A DNA stretch of 64,000 bases from Malaya genurostris. Its lineage: Eukaryota > Arthropoda > Insecta > Diptera > Culicidae. The position numbers were made by a program, and so were the translations under genes. The notes beneath the pieces were generated by a model. The model made no database searches. It was given only the letters and a program-made list of their open reading frames with translations, and was not told the DNA's origin. Positions 13,475 to 22,424 of the stretch are shown piece by piece. The stretch spans positions 156,987,080 to 157,051,079 of the forward strand of contig NC_080572.1 in assembly GCF_030247185.1 (NCBI RefSeq), written 5' to 3'. The stretch's first letter is position 1. The number at the start of each line of letters is the position of its first letter.

Positions 13475-14253
13475 ATAAAATTACTACCGACACTCGATTT
13501 CATATGGTGTATTCATATATCGAATTCATAAAGGAAAGAATGATAACATTGTAGGCTTAACTGTTACCCCACTACCTATCGCGCACATACTGCTTCAGCG
13601 ATTGATATTTTAGATGTGTTTCGTTGTGACTGCTAAGCTGCGCGGTGTTCCTAAGTATCATATCTGTTATAAAGTAACACGCTGCGACGGTGGCTTACGA
13701 CCTGGTATTTCTGTTCTCTCCCGCCTACCAAAAATATCTCTGCGTGAGAGAGGCGTGTGGCAGTGCGTTCAGTTAAACGGAAAATTGCTAATATTAACAG
13801 AAACATGATCTAATTTCAGTGATACTTCATTTTCAATAGAACTCACAATGTACAAATAAAAATTGTGGACACTCACGCACTACTGAGCAAGTTTTTGAGC
13901 TCTTTCGCCATTTGTAAGAAGTATTTGATTTCCTTTCTTGAGAGCAGGAATTGGTTTTGAGATTTCTTAAGAACCTTAGAAAGTTTCTAGAAAGGTTTAG
14001 AATGTTTTATAATTTGTTCAACTTCTTTAACGAAACTTTCATTTCGCAAAAGAGTAAATCTGTGTTTAATTTCTTTTTGTAAATCCATAACTATGTTTTT
14101 CATAGCAGTTGAAGATTGTCATCGATGATAGGAGAATTTAATTTAGTTTGAGCTTTGGGAACTAAAAGATTTCTAGCTTCGATTCAAAATATCTATTGCT
14201 AGTCCGATGTCCGCAGAATTTTCTAAAATAATTTCATGACCCACATGGTTGTC

Positions 14254-14880
14254 AATGTGAGCAGAGATGGCATTTCACCAGAGTGATACACGCTGGAGTC
14301 AGATTCTTGTCTACACTGAGGAGGCAAAAAACGAAGCACCGCACAAAGAGGAAAGCGCACTTCTTCTCAGTGTCGAATAGACAGCATTTGAGTGTGTGCT
14401 TGTGGTTAAAGCAGCTGGCGCGAGTGAAACACATTCTCTTCTCATGAATCGCTCACACGTGCTCTCGCCTAAATACACCCAAGTGACCACTGGCGCGTGA
14501 TGGTGAGCGAACACTTCTGTGAACTTCAATTAATAGAGAGTAGATCTGGCCTTGCTATGAAAAATTTGCAAGGAAAACCGAAAATTTTACGATAAATTGT
14601 TTTATTTTGCTGATTTTGCGTGTCAACGCTTCTTCTACTTCTTGTGAAAGTATCTGCATCCACCTCAGAGAATTTATTAGCTAATGCTCTAGCACTTTGG
14701 TGCGATTCAGTGGAAGAGGTAAAAGGAAATAAACAAACGCACTCATGATGCGTGCACACTTTATACAACAGTGGTGTATAAATGTGAAAGAGAAGAGCTC
14801 TCGTTGAAGTTGTCAGTGCGAGGGGAGAAATTTTGCTTGCTCTTCGTCACACAGAGGAGATAGACATCTCTGAATGTGAG
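14254..14880. mobile_element. Non-autonomous hAT element (14262-14872) with 8-bp duplication AATGTGAG
   Basis: The terminal inverted repeats begin CAGAGATGGC (left) and, reverse-complemented, CAGAGATGTC (right). AATGTGAG flanks both sides (14254-14261 and 14873-14880). Precise removal restores the Juan-like frame across SHIDNHVG. The interior is 611 bp without transposase. CAGAGATG ends and an 8-bp duplication are standard for hAT. Confidence 0.88.
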
Positions 14881-15159
14881 ATCTATATTTCAACAAATTA
14901 GTTCTATGATAGTTGAAAATAGAACTAATTGGAGTCAATGTCAGCATGTGTAATCGGTTCACTACATATATGACTTTGATCTGTTAGTAGGGATGTCCGA
15001 TACCGAGTCGATACTTTAAGGTATCGAAACTTTCTTTCAAGAATCGAGTATTTTTGGTATCGATATCGCATCAGGGCGATACTGTTAGTATGTATACTTT
15101 TGGTCTCGATACTTACAGTATCGCAACGGATTAAAATCAACTCCCATTACAACGGAAAT

Positions 15160-15303
15160 GTTTTTTGTTGCAGTTATAGAGGCTTTAACCATTCGCCTCT
15201 TCGGGCCAGGAAAACTTTCTTAGGCTATGTGCGGAGTTGGGAATCGAACCCAGGTAGGCTGCGTGAAAGGCATCAACTAATCCATCCCGCTATATCCGTC
15301 CCC
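15160..15303 (-). mobile_element. Feilai-like tRNA-derived SINE
   Basis: Read on the minus strand it begins GGGGACGGATATAGCGGG, contains a Pol III B box (GGGTTCGATTCCC) and continues CAACTCCGCACATAGC, then CCCGAAGAGGCGAATGG, AAAGCCTCTATAACTG and an A-rich tail. This is the organisation I remember for the mosquito Feilai SINE. Possible degenerate target duplication: AACGGAAATGTTTTTT on one side and AATGGAACTTTTTTTT on the other. It lies inside the hAT element. The identification is from memory of the family, not an alignment. Confidence 0.72.
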
Positions 15304-15844
15304 AATGGAACTTTTTTTTCTTCGGTTTCGACGAAGCGCCGGGATCGTGCATGGATTGGTATGACGTGGGCTAGCCAATAGATATAGCAATAAAAGAGAG
15401 TGAAATGAGCGAAGACCATGAACAAAACACGCACTTAAAGGCAATCATTTCAATTTTTCACTTTGATTGTAGTTTCTCTTAGTGTGCCTGTGGGACGACG
15501 CGAGATGATCGAGTACGAATTTTAACGACGACTAGCCCACGTCATACCAATACATGCGCGAGCCTGGTGCTTCCGCTCTGTTCGTCCCTGGTCCCGTCGT
15601 AATAGCAATAGGAATTGTTTCTATTTCTTCGCGTTTTGCCTTCGACTCAACAGTGCTTAAAGCAATTAAAATTGAACTGCCATCTTGCGCTTAGTAGTTC
15701 AATTTAAACCGCAAGCTTAGTACTGATGAGCCGAAGAAATAGAAACAAAGTATGTGCTTTATGCACAAACCAACAAAACTCCTAAATGTTCAATAGGAAT
15801 TGGTTTTTAGTGTAGTATCCGTGTAACGACATAAAGGTTATGAC

Positions 15845-16051
15845 TTGAAATTTTTTGAGAAAATAAGCGAAATGTTAAATCATTATGGCCCCAAAAAAAA
15901 AGTGGCTTGCTTAAATTCTTTGACGTGGACCAAAAGTTACGAAAGGCGAAGTGCAATATATGTCAAGAAATATGCGTATACTAGTGGCACAACAAATTTA
16001 TGTAAAAACCTTTCTGTATATCATAAAATAATGCCACAGTCGACAATTTAA
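15845..16051 (+). pseudogene. Degraded hAT transposase N-terminus (BED zinc-finger-like)
   Basis: A 68-codon reading frame includes VACLNSLTWTKSYERR, KKYAYTSGTTNLCKNLS and VYHK. The block YxYTSGTTNLxKxLxxxH is typical of BED fingers in hAT transposases, but the first Cys pair is no longer recognisable. It lies on the plus strand in the right half of the hAT element. The catalytic domain is absent. Confidence 0.6.
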
Positions 16052-16619
16052 TTTATTTCGAAATGATTGCTGAGCAAATATCAATTGATAGTTACAGGTA
16101 TCGATACTTTATTGCCTTTTGATACCTTGTATCGATACTCAAAATTTTAGTATCCCGATACCCTAGGTATCGATACTTTGCCTTCCGAGTACCATCCCTA
16201 TCTGTTAGAACCAGATCAATTGAAGAGGGATTTTTCTCGGAAGGGAAACAAGTCGGATTACTGGGATGAAGAACAGTAAAGTAACCAGCAAAGAATTGAT
16301 TATGAAGTATTTTACCATTACTGTTATTTTGCCTACAATTTCACTGGATATGCTTTGCATTTAAGTCCCCTATTACGAAAAATTTCTGTCGATATCTTGT
16401 GAATTTTTGTTGTCGCTTTTAAAGAAATTTAATTTTTCACCGGTGCATTGGAATGGTAAATATGCTCCAGCGATAAAATAAATTCCATGAATGGTTTCAA
16501 TTCTCAAGCTTTCAATAACTTTTGTATTGCATTTGTATAGTTTTTTTTCAGGTAATTTAAGGTCGTTGATTTGACTTGTTGTCTAATCGGAGGTTGCCTT
16601 TCCAGTTGGGCGCAGGCAT

Positions 16620-16865
16620 CTTTGAAGAATATAAACTAACTAGGCTAAATTAGTCTTCAAATAGACTCCTAGTTTGGACTGATTAGTTCTAAGAATAATT
16701 TTTTTGGATGGCTAGCCTTAAAAACGCTGATTAATTTCTTAGTCTTGAAAAGGATTGATTATATTGGAATATACATCTTTGTATAGCCTTAAGAAGGACT
16801 GGCTAATTGTTAGTCTTCAAAAAGACTGTTAGTGATTCAGGTAGCCTTAAATCAATGAAACTCTA
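16620..16865. repeat. Cluster of imperfect palindromic repeats (AGTCTT ... AAGACT / TAGCCTTAA)
   Basis: Five to six related 25-45-bp units in about 240 bp: TTAGTCTTCAAATAGACTCC, TTAGTCTTGAAAAGGATTG, TAGCCTTAAGAAGGACTGGC, TTAGTCTTCAAAAAGACTG and TAGCCTTAAATC. Each is an imperfect small hairpin. Origin unknown. Confidence 0.6.
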
Positions 16866-17031
16866 GGTAGCCAGAAAAAAATTCCAAGAGCCAAGAGCTA
16901 TTCGCGTGCGGTGCGAACGACTGCTCAACACCGACTGAAAGACTAGTGTTTGTTGTCTGATGAACAAAGAAGATAATTTGTTCTATGTACGCTTACCAAC
17001 TCGGACTGTTGTAGAACTGTGTCTACCATAG

Positions 17032-17105
17032 CTCAGGGTGGCAGAAATGGTAAACGCGTATGCACGGATTGCATAAGAACGCAGGTTCGAGTCCTGCCTC
17101 TGAGC
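17032..17105 (+). tRNA. tRNA-like sequence (anticodon-loop GGA), probably pseudogene or SINE head
   Basis: A cloverleaf can be drawn by eye. Acceptor CTCAGGG (17032-17038) pairs with CTCTGAG (17098-17104), including one G-T pair. The anticodon stem TATGC/GCATA has 5 pairs around loop ACGGATT. The T stem GCAGG/CCTGC has 5 pairs around TTCGAGT, giving a perfect B box GGTTCGAGTCC. The variable loop is short (AGAAC). The D stem is poor and position 33 is C rather than T. Anticodon GGA would read Ser, but a short variable loop is wrong for tRNA-Ser. A T6 Pol III terminator follows at 17111-17116. Confidence 0.55.
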
Positions 17106-17544
17106 GTGTCTTTTTTGTCGTGAATACGACTTACTTTACTATGGGGCGCCTTTTCAAAATTTACCCTCTGAGAGAGTGATAAGTTTTTGATCGTAAATAT
17201 CTCATGTTATATCTAATGAATCAACATAATTCTTGCTACACGCCATCGGAAATATGATCACAATTTTATAATAAAATTTTCAGTTGTGTGACATATTCTG
17301 AAATAGTTCAAAATTAAACTTTTCCTAACTGTTTGGTATAAACGAGTATCAAAGAGGATAATTCATACGGCGCGTTTGCCTTTCTCGTATTTTGAAAGCT
17401 CATAGCTCAGTGATCTGTAGAAGGATTTATATAATCTAACTACCAACAGAATCGAAAATTTTCAACTTGAACGTGTATTGCAACAACATTGAAGTTTTTC
17501 AATAGTACACTATTAAAAAACCTGTTTGCTTTAACTCATGACTG

Positions 17545-17600
17545 CACCAGCCAATCAGAACGCGAGACGTCTGCTTCTGTACAAGAGCATCCATATAAAA
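17545..17600 (+). promoter_or_regulatory. Histone-type promoter: CCAAT box and TATA box
   Basis: AGCCAATCAGAACGCG (17549-17564) is followed by CATCCATATAAAAGTTG, with the TATA near 17592-17600. Spacing of about 40 bp and position upstream of the H2B-like ATG near 17730 fit a histone promoter. The CCAAT block without this TATA also occurs in other family A copies. Confidence 0.5.
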
Positions 17601-17728
17601 GTTGAGTGGTTCATTTTTCCTACCATTTGCTGAGCAACTGTTCCCGAAACAAGACCCACGAGAGCAACATCGAGGAGCTGTCGTCTCACAGTTACCCGAT
17701 CTGAATGCACGAGACGCCCTCAGCACAA

Positions 17729-17800
17729 TGACACCGAAAATCGGTAGAAAGGCAGCCAAAAAGTTCAGCAAGGCCCATTGCCGAAACAAGATACACACGA
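17729..17800 (+). pseudogene. Histone H2B-like N-terminus (relic 1)
   Basis: An ATG near 17729 starts MTPKIGRKAAKKFSKAHCRN, which resembles the H2B tail (M-x-P-K-x-x-x-KAAKK-x-x-KAQ). The histone fold that should follow is absent and the reading runs into unrelated sequence. The 5' context ACGAGACGCCCTCAGCACA is close to that of the second relic at 20.59 kb (ACGAGACACCGTCAGAACG). Identification rests on about 17 residues plus the upstream promoter and the neighbouring H2A. Confidence 0.5.
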
Positions 17801-17855
17801 GAACCATCTCAGATCTCAATATTTTCTACCAAAACATTCATCAAGATGGAAGTTA

Positions 17856-18070
17856 AATTAATTTGCACCGTCACTAACACATTCAATTACGAACGGCAAT
17901 GCGAAAGCGAAAGTGATGATTTTGAACACATCTTTATACTAGTATACAAATATACCGTGCGAAACAGAGTTGAACAAATTGAACAAATGAAAGAGATGAA
18001 CAAATTGTTAGAACAAATGTTTGCACTTGATTTGCGCATTCTACTTTCTAGGCGTATCAAAACTGACTAA
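17856..18070 (+). repeat. Block duplicated at 20.61-20.73 kb
   Basis: TTTGCACCGTCACTAACACA, TTCAATTACGAACGGCAATG and ACATCTTTATACTAGTAT recur at 20614-20720 with few changes, in the same orientation and each downstream of an H2B-like start. No function seen. Confidence 0.75.
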
Positions 18071-18084
18071 CCTTAAAGCAATCC

Positions 18085-18129
18085 TAAATATTTCTTTATC
18101 TTAGTGTTGTGGTCGTCCTGAAAAGGACG
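18085..18129 (-). terminator. Histone mRNA 3' stem-loop with purine-rich downstream element
   Basis: On the minus strand CGTCCT-TTTC-AGGACG (18129-18114) forms a 6-bp stem and 4-base loop, the standard replication-dependent histone 3' signal. It is followed by ACCACA and, about 10 bases on, AAGATAAAGAAAT, resembling the histone downstream element. Because of the upstream deletion the stem-loop now lies inside the H2A reading frame. Confidence 0.85.
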
Positions 18130-18427
18130 GGGTTTTCATCTCCTCATCGTTACGGATGGCCAGCTGCAGATGGCGAGGGATGATTTTCGTTTTCTTGTTG
18201 TCAGGGGCAGCATTACCGGCCAATTCCAACACTTCGGCAGCCAAGTACTCCATCACTGCCGCCAGGTAGACCGGAGCACCGGCACCGACACGCTCTGCGT
18301 AGTTTCCCTTCCGGAGCAGACGATGGATTTTGCCAACTGGGAACTGCAGACCAGCACGGTTCGAGCGGGACTTTGCCTTGCCCTTAACTGTTCTTCCTGT
18401 GTGCGAGTTTCCGCGTAAAAATTCCAC
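18101..18427 (-). pseudogene. H2A: Histone H2A, internally deleted and N-terminally degraded
   Basis: A core nucleosome histone relic. From the right, the N-terminal tail is scrambled (MEFLRGNSHTGRT instead of the usual SGRGKGGK type), then KGKAKSRSNRAGLQFPVG, KIHRLLRKGNYAERVGAG, APVYLAAVMEYLAAEVLELA and PRHLQLAIRNDEE are near-perfect. The reading then jumps to MKTPSFSGRPQH and stops: the docking region and C-terminal tail (about 30 residues) are deleted. The substitution AAPDNKK for AARDNKK also suggests decay. The deletion fuses codons directly to the histone 3' stem-loop. Its promoter would lie to the right (18.85-18.95 kb). Confidence 0.92.
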
Positions 18428-18464
18428 AAGTTGCTGTTAACAGCTAGACAGCCAATCAGTATTA

Positions 18465-18855
18465 CTGACTGCCGCTCATTTTTTTTTGCATAATATCTGT
18501 TTATTAATCTTATTTTTGTGTATTACATCAACATTTTACAGTACAAGTGTTTTGACCCTTTGGCCTTTCATTTTTGTTGTTCATACGATTCGTTATTAAT
18601 ATTAGGTGTTTTAGTTACTCTTGTTTTACATACTAATGTTTAATCATAATATTTATTTTAATTATTTATAAAATGTCTACCTACTTATAACTATCCCTAA
18701 CCTAATACGTACAAATTTTGAATTATTTGTATATCAGAGATTGAGCACCTCTCTTCAAATTTCGTGCAGTATTGTTCGAATTTTTGTTCTAGTATATCCA
18801 GTGAGGCCATCTCATGTACTTCACTAGTCCTTGTCCAAGGGGCTGACTGCCGCTC
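18465..18855 (-). mobile_element. Short retro-inserted sequence (18478-18842) with 13-bp duplication
   Basis: CTGACTGCCGCTC is directly repeated at 18465-18477 and 18843-18855. The insert has an oligo(T) at its left end (poly(A) on the minus strand) and no recognised coding. This is a 5'-truncated non-LTR 3' end or a processed transcript that landed in the H2A 5' leader or promoter. Confidence 0.75.
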
Positions 18856-18945
18856 TACTAACTCTTTCTTTTATATCGTCTCACTGTTTCCCGTTCTGCG
18901 AAGGGGAGGTCCGTACCAAATACAAATTATAATACGGAATACTTC
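18856..18945 (-). promoter_or_regulatory. H2A relic promoter region
   Basis: On the minus strand: GTATTATAATTTGTATTTGG followed by TACGGACC, then a TATA box in ACGATATAAAAGAAAGAG (about 18865-18885). The H2A start lies about 90 bp further on if the retro-insert is removed. A very similar upstream block occurs before H2B relic 2. Confidence 0.55.
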
Positions 18946-20454
18946 GACAAATTTTCGAGGACACATGTTGCGCTATGTGGTACACTGTCAGGACGCACTG
19001 TCAGAGTGACAGTGTACTCTAGAGAGTTTTCTGTACAACTGGCAATGCTGAAGGGTGCAATTTAACTCACCATAGTTACTGTTTATTATTCTGATCCTTG
19101 CTGTTGAATCAGAAAAAAATTGCTGCTACAAACAATGCGTATTATTGTAAAGTAAGTTGAAAAGCGTTTTGTATTCTAACATTAAAAAGTATTTTGCTGA
19201 TAAAATATAACTTTCTGTATTTTCAGCGCTGGCCAATTTATCGCATGCGACTAATATGTAGATGATTCGGAATAATAGAAAATAGTTGAATCGACAAGAC
19301 TGTCGGATGAACTGTAGCTGAACGTTTGTATTCGAGAAATTATGAACTTTTATCTAAATAGTGACATTCGACACCTATTTTTTTGAAAACGTAGTAGATG
19401 TTCATTTAGCTCATCGACTCATGGTTCGTTCAAGATATCGGATTCCATACGAAAGAGGACACTAGATATTTTTGAAATATATTTTGAAAATTTGTTAAAG
19501 CTCATCTTAATTCCGAAAACTTGTGGCGTTTACAACTAATGTATTAGAATCACTATGATCAATCAATTTCAGAGTTTACACTATGTTTTGAATTGAATTG
19601 TCTGAATCATTTACGAATCGTCCACGAAAATAGTATACATTATTTTCTGAAAACAGCAAAAACACGTTTGAAGGGCAGCTAAATCCACAGTTTTATTGTC
19701 AAATTCGAATGTTTAATGTAACTAAACCGATAGATTTGAACCTAAACTGGCTGCCATTATGTGCCGATTATTGCTATATTTATTGCTGGGCATGACAACG
19801 CCTGCATGCCCATTCAATCTGGTTCAATGTTTTCTGTAGATATTAATATCTCGCTTTTTCTGTGGAATATCTCGCTTTTTCTGTGGTATTCTCCTTATGA
19901 TACCGGTGTCTAGAACCGAGCTGGCACCACTAAATTAACTATCTCTTCGTCTGGAACAGAACATTGCCCTTCTATCCGATATATTCCGTTCGGCTTTCGG
20001 ACTTAGCCAGCGTCTGTAAGATGAAATTATTCCATTTACATACATATATTTACATAAAGAAAAGAGCCACTCAGAGTGCTGGAAACGTAAGGTGTTTTAA
20101 AGAGTATTTGATAGGTACAATCCTGACTAAGCCTAGTTATGATACCTTGCATTGGTTGAACTACGAATAACTAGTCAAATACTTTCAATGATTGGCGTGA
20201 AGTGAACTTCCGTTTTTTGTGAATGTTTTAAAAACTGACCGGCTCTCACAAACTGTACAGGAATGTGTATACAATCAATTGTTTGAATACTGTTGCCCAG
20301 TAAACAACACGAAAATAACAAAACTAATAAAACCATAGCAACTTCAAGTAAAGTGGCCAGTTAAAACATTTTTTCTTTTTCTCCTTTGTCAAAGCAAAAC
20401 GGAAGAATAGGCTAGGCTAACTTGTTCTTTCGTAAAACCAAACATTGGTGATCC
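18946..20454. other. Intergenic, no gene recognised
   Basis: AT-rich sequence between the divergent H2A and H2B relics. Short reading frames only. Confidence 0.5.
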
Positions 20455-20525
20455 GTTTGTATGGGACTTAGGGGTATTATTATTTGTATTTGTCCGTACA
20501 CCGCTACCAGTATAAAATGAAATGT
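20455..20525 (+). promoter_or_regulatory. H2B relic 2 promoter region
   Basis: GTATTATTATTTGTATTTGT followed by CCGTACACC parallels the H2A relic promoter. A TATA-like AGTATAAAATG lies near 20509-20519, about 75 bp upstream of the H2B-like ATG. Confidence 0.5.
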
Positions 20526-20591
20526 GATGTGAGAAATAGCGTCATTTAAGTTACAGTAGCTACTCTGTACGTACGAGACACCGTCAGAACG

Positions 20592-20625
20592 ATGGCACCG
20601 AAAACAGGAAGAAAAGCAGATTTGT
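20592..20625 (+). pseudogene. Histone H2B-like N-terminus (relic 2)
   Basis: An ATG near 20592 reads MAPKTGRKA before the sequence switches to the block duplicated from 17.86 kb. Only about nine residues remain. It faces away from the H2A relic (head to head), which is the usual H2A/H2B arrangement, supporting a histone origin. Confidence 0.45.
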
Positions 20626-20754
20626 ACCGTCACTAACACATTCAATTACGAATGGCAATGCGAAAGCGAATGTTGAACACATCTTTATACTAGTATGGGG
20701 TCGTGTAAAAATATGCCATGCGAAACAGGGTTGCCATATATACAGGTTAATCTG

Positions 20755-20791
20755 TATTATTATTATTATTATTATTAATATTATTATTATT
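20755..20791 (+). repeat. (ATT)n microsatellite
   Basis: About 12 trinucleotide units with one interruption. Confidence 0.95.
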
Positions 20792-21441
20792 TCGATACAT
20801 TTCAGACCAGGCCATTGAAATTGTCTCGTACTGAAATTTCGAGAAGAATCAGATATCTTCGAACTTTGTAGCATCAATAAAAATAAACTACAAATTTGTC
20901 GTACCTAGCCTGCTATATTAGCAAATTAAAAAGGAATTGTTTGAAGTTTGGAATATATAGTTGTAGAATAGTAGCTGTTTAATGTAACCAATCTGTACTT
21001 AAATGTAGGTGCATCGCTTCAAACTCAATTAGTGAAAAAGAGGAAAGCTTGCACAATTCATACAATCAATCAACTAACTGATATTCGGAAAAGTGATGGG
21101 AGCGTATCAGTTTTTTCGTATTCACGACATCCAGTTATGTCTCTGACATTACCTACCCACCTTTTTAAATCATCTTTTCTGTGAATTCCTCATTCATTTG
21201 GATTCTTCAATGTATGTTTCAACTGATTCAGTGTAATAACTGAACTGAGTTATGGCGACTTTACGTCAAACCAACTGAAAAATAAAAAAAAAGTAACGGA
21301 TGTTCCATTTCTAAGAAAATTAAATAAATCAAACAATAATTACGTTATAACATTGAATGGCGTGGAATTGACATGGTCTGATCAAGCAAAATACTATGGT
21401 TTAACATATGAACAATTCCACCACAAATGATAGATTTTTTT

Positions 21442-21950
21442 GTCGTAAATACGAATTACTTTACTATGGAGCACCTTTTCAAAATTTACCCTCTGAGAGA
21501 GTGTTAAGTTTTTGATCGTGAATATCTCTTGTTATATCTAACGTACCAATATAATTTTCGCTATATGGCAACGAAAATATGATCACAATTTTATGGTTTT
21601 CAGTCGTATGACATAATTTCGAATAATTCAAAATTAAACTATTTTTAAATGATTAGATCAATGAGCATCAAAGAGGATGACACATGACGCTTGTTTGCCT
21701 TTCTCGTATTTGAAAGCTCATAGCTCAGTAATCTGTTGAAGGATTTATATAATCTAACTACCAATAGATTCGAAATTTCCCAGCTTAAACGTGTATTGCA
21801 ATAACAATGAAGTGTTTAAATAGTACACTATTGAAAAACATGTCTGATTTAACCCATACTAGTACTAGCCAATCAGAACGCGTTTCAGAACTATAGAGCA
21901 AAGTGTGTTTAATCATTTAGTGCGACTATGCAAAATAAAGAAAAGGTCTA
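21442..21950 (+). mobile_element. Repeat family A, 5' fragment
   Basis: GTCGTAAATACGAATTACTT, GGAGCACCTTTTCAAAATTT and ACCCTCTGAGAGAGTGTTAA match the 5' part of the other copies through the CCAAT block (AGCCAATCAGAACGCGTTTC near 21873). It starts after a T run and lacks the 3' half. Confidence 0.85.
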
Positions 21951-22424
21951 ATTAACTTGACATAACTGTTTACAAATTGAAAAGCACATTCCTTTCGTGA
22001 CCGTCGTATCGATCGGATGGTAGTTTGCATTAGAGCAGCTGTGCGTTAATCCATTCTAATCCGTTTCAAGGTCATTTAATATCAAACCTTTTGTATTCGT
22101 GAGCTTGTGCAGTAGATCAAAACAGTATAAACAATAAATACCGTTAGACAGTGCCGGGTGTTATTGTGTTAAAACAATACGAACAGTGAACGGACGTTTA
22201 GTGTGGTGCCGTGAACCGGTGCTGTGTGCTTATTAATTATCAAAGGTCGTTGTAACTAACGCTTGGCCTCAGCGGCCGAGTTGCTACGGATCATTAGCTA
22301 AGTATATTTTTTCCCTTCGTGTCCCTTTATCGTCTTATATTTTGACTCCCCCTATAATTTGCGCGGAACCTCAACCGCGCTATGGCAAGTCCATTTAATA
22401 CTCTTCTGCCCCCCCGAAGATAAA

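Larger units (their letters stand above)
14980..16208. mobile_element. hAT element (14988-16200) with 8-bp duplication TCTGTTAG
   Basis: Ends TAGGGATGTCC (left) and, reverse-complemented, TAGGGATGGTACTCGG (right), flanked by TCTGTTAG at 14980-14987 and 16201-16208. Subterminal regions are rich in GTATCGATA/GGTATCGA copies on both sides. A plus-strand block at 15845-16051 resembles a degraded BED zinc finger. Removal restores the Juan endonuclease reading SSIDLVLTD-QSHICSEP. It is 1213 bp including a SINE, so most of the transposase has been lost. Confidence 0.88.
13775..16640 (-). pseudogene. Juan-like Jockey retrotransposon fragment, split by two hAT insertions
   Basis: Part of ORF2 of a Jockey-clade element. 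Endonuclease blocks: GIYFIAGAYLPFQ and GDLNAKHIQ near 16360, FAGYFTVLHPSNPTCFPSEK near 16270, SSIDLVLTD ending at 16209. The frame resumes at 14987 with QSHICSEPITHADIDSN, and again left of 14253 with HIDNHVGHEIILENSADIGL, followed by NIVMDLQKEIKHRFTLLRNE and SSIENEVSLKLDHVSVNISN near 13800. Removing the insertions at 14262-14872 and 14988-16200 with one copy of each duplication joins these blocks. RT is absent, and stops and frameshifts occur throughout. The Juan label comes from the mosquito context and remembered resemblance. Confidence 0.82.
17117..21161 (+). mobile_element. Family A unit, about 4 kb, enclosing histone relics
   Basis: The 5' end GTCGTGAATACGACTTACTT and the 3' end (TTCGTATTCACGACATCC, AGTTATGTCTCTGACATTAC, CTACCCACC) match the shorter family A copies. 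It is flanked by T runs (17111-17116 and 21162-21166). The interior differs from other copies after about 17560: it holds two H2B-like N-termini, a truncated H2A gene, histone-type promoters and a retro-insertion at 18478-18842. It could be a family A element that carries a histone fragment, or the ends of two copies that flank a histone relic. Confidence 0.6.

Noticed and set aside
18170..18418. 82-codon plus-strand frame
   Set aside because: Antisense shadow of the H2A relic.
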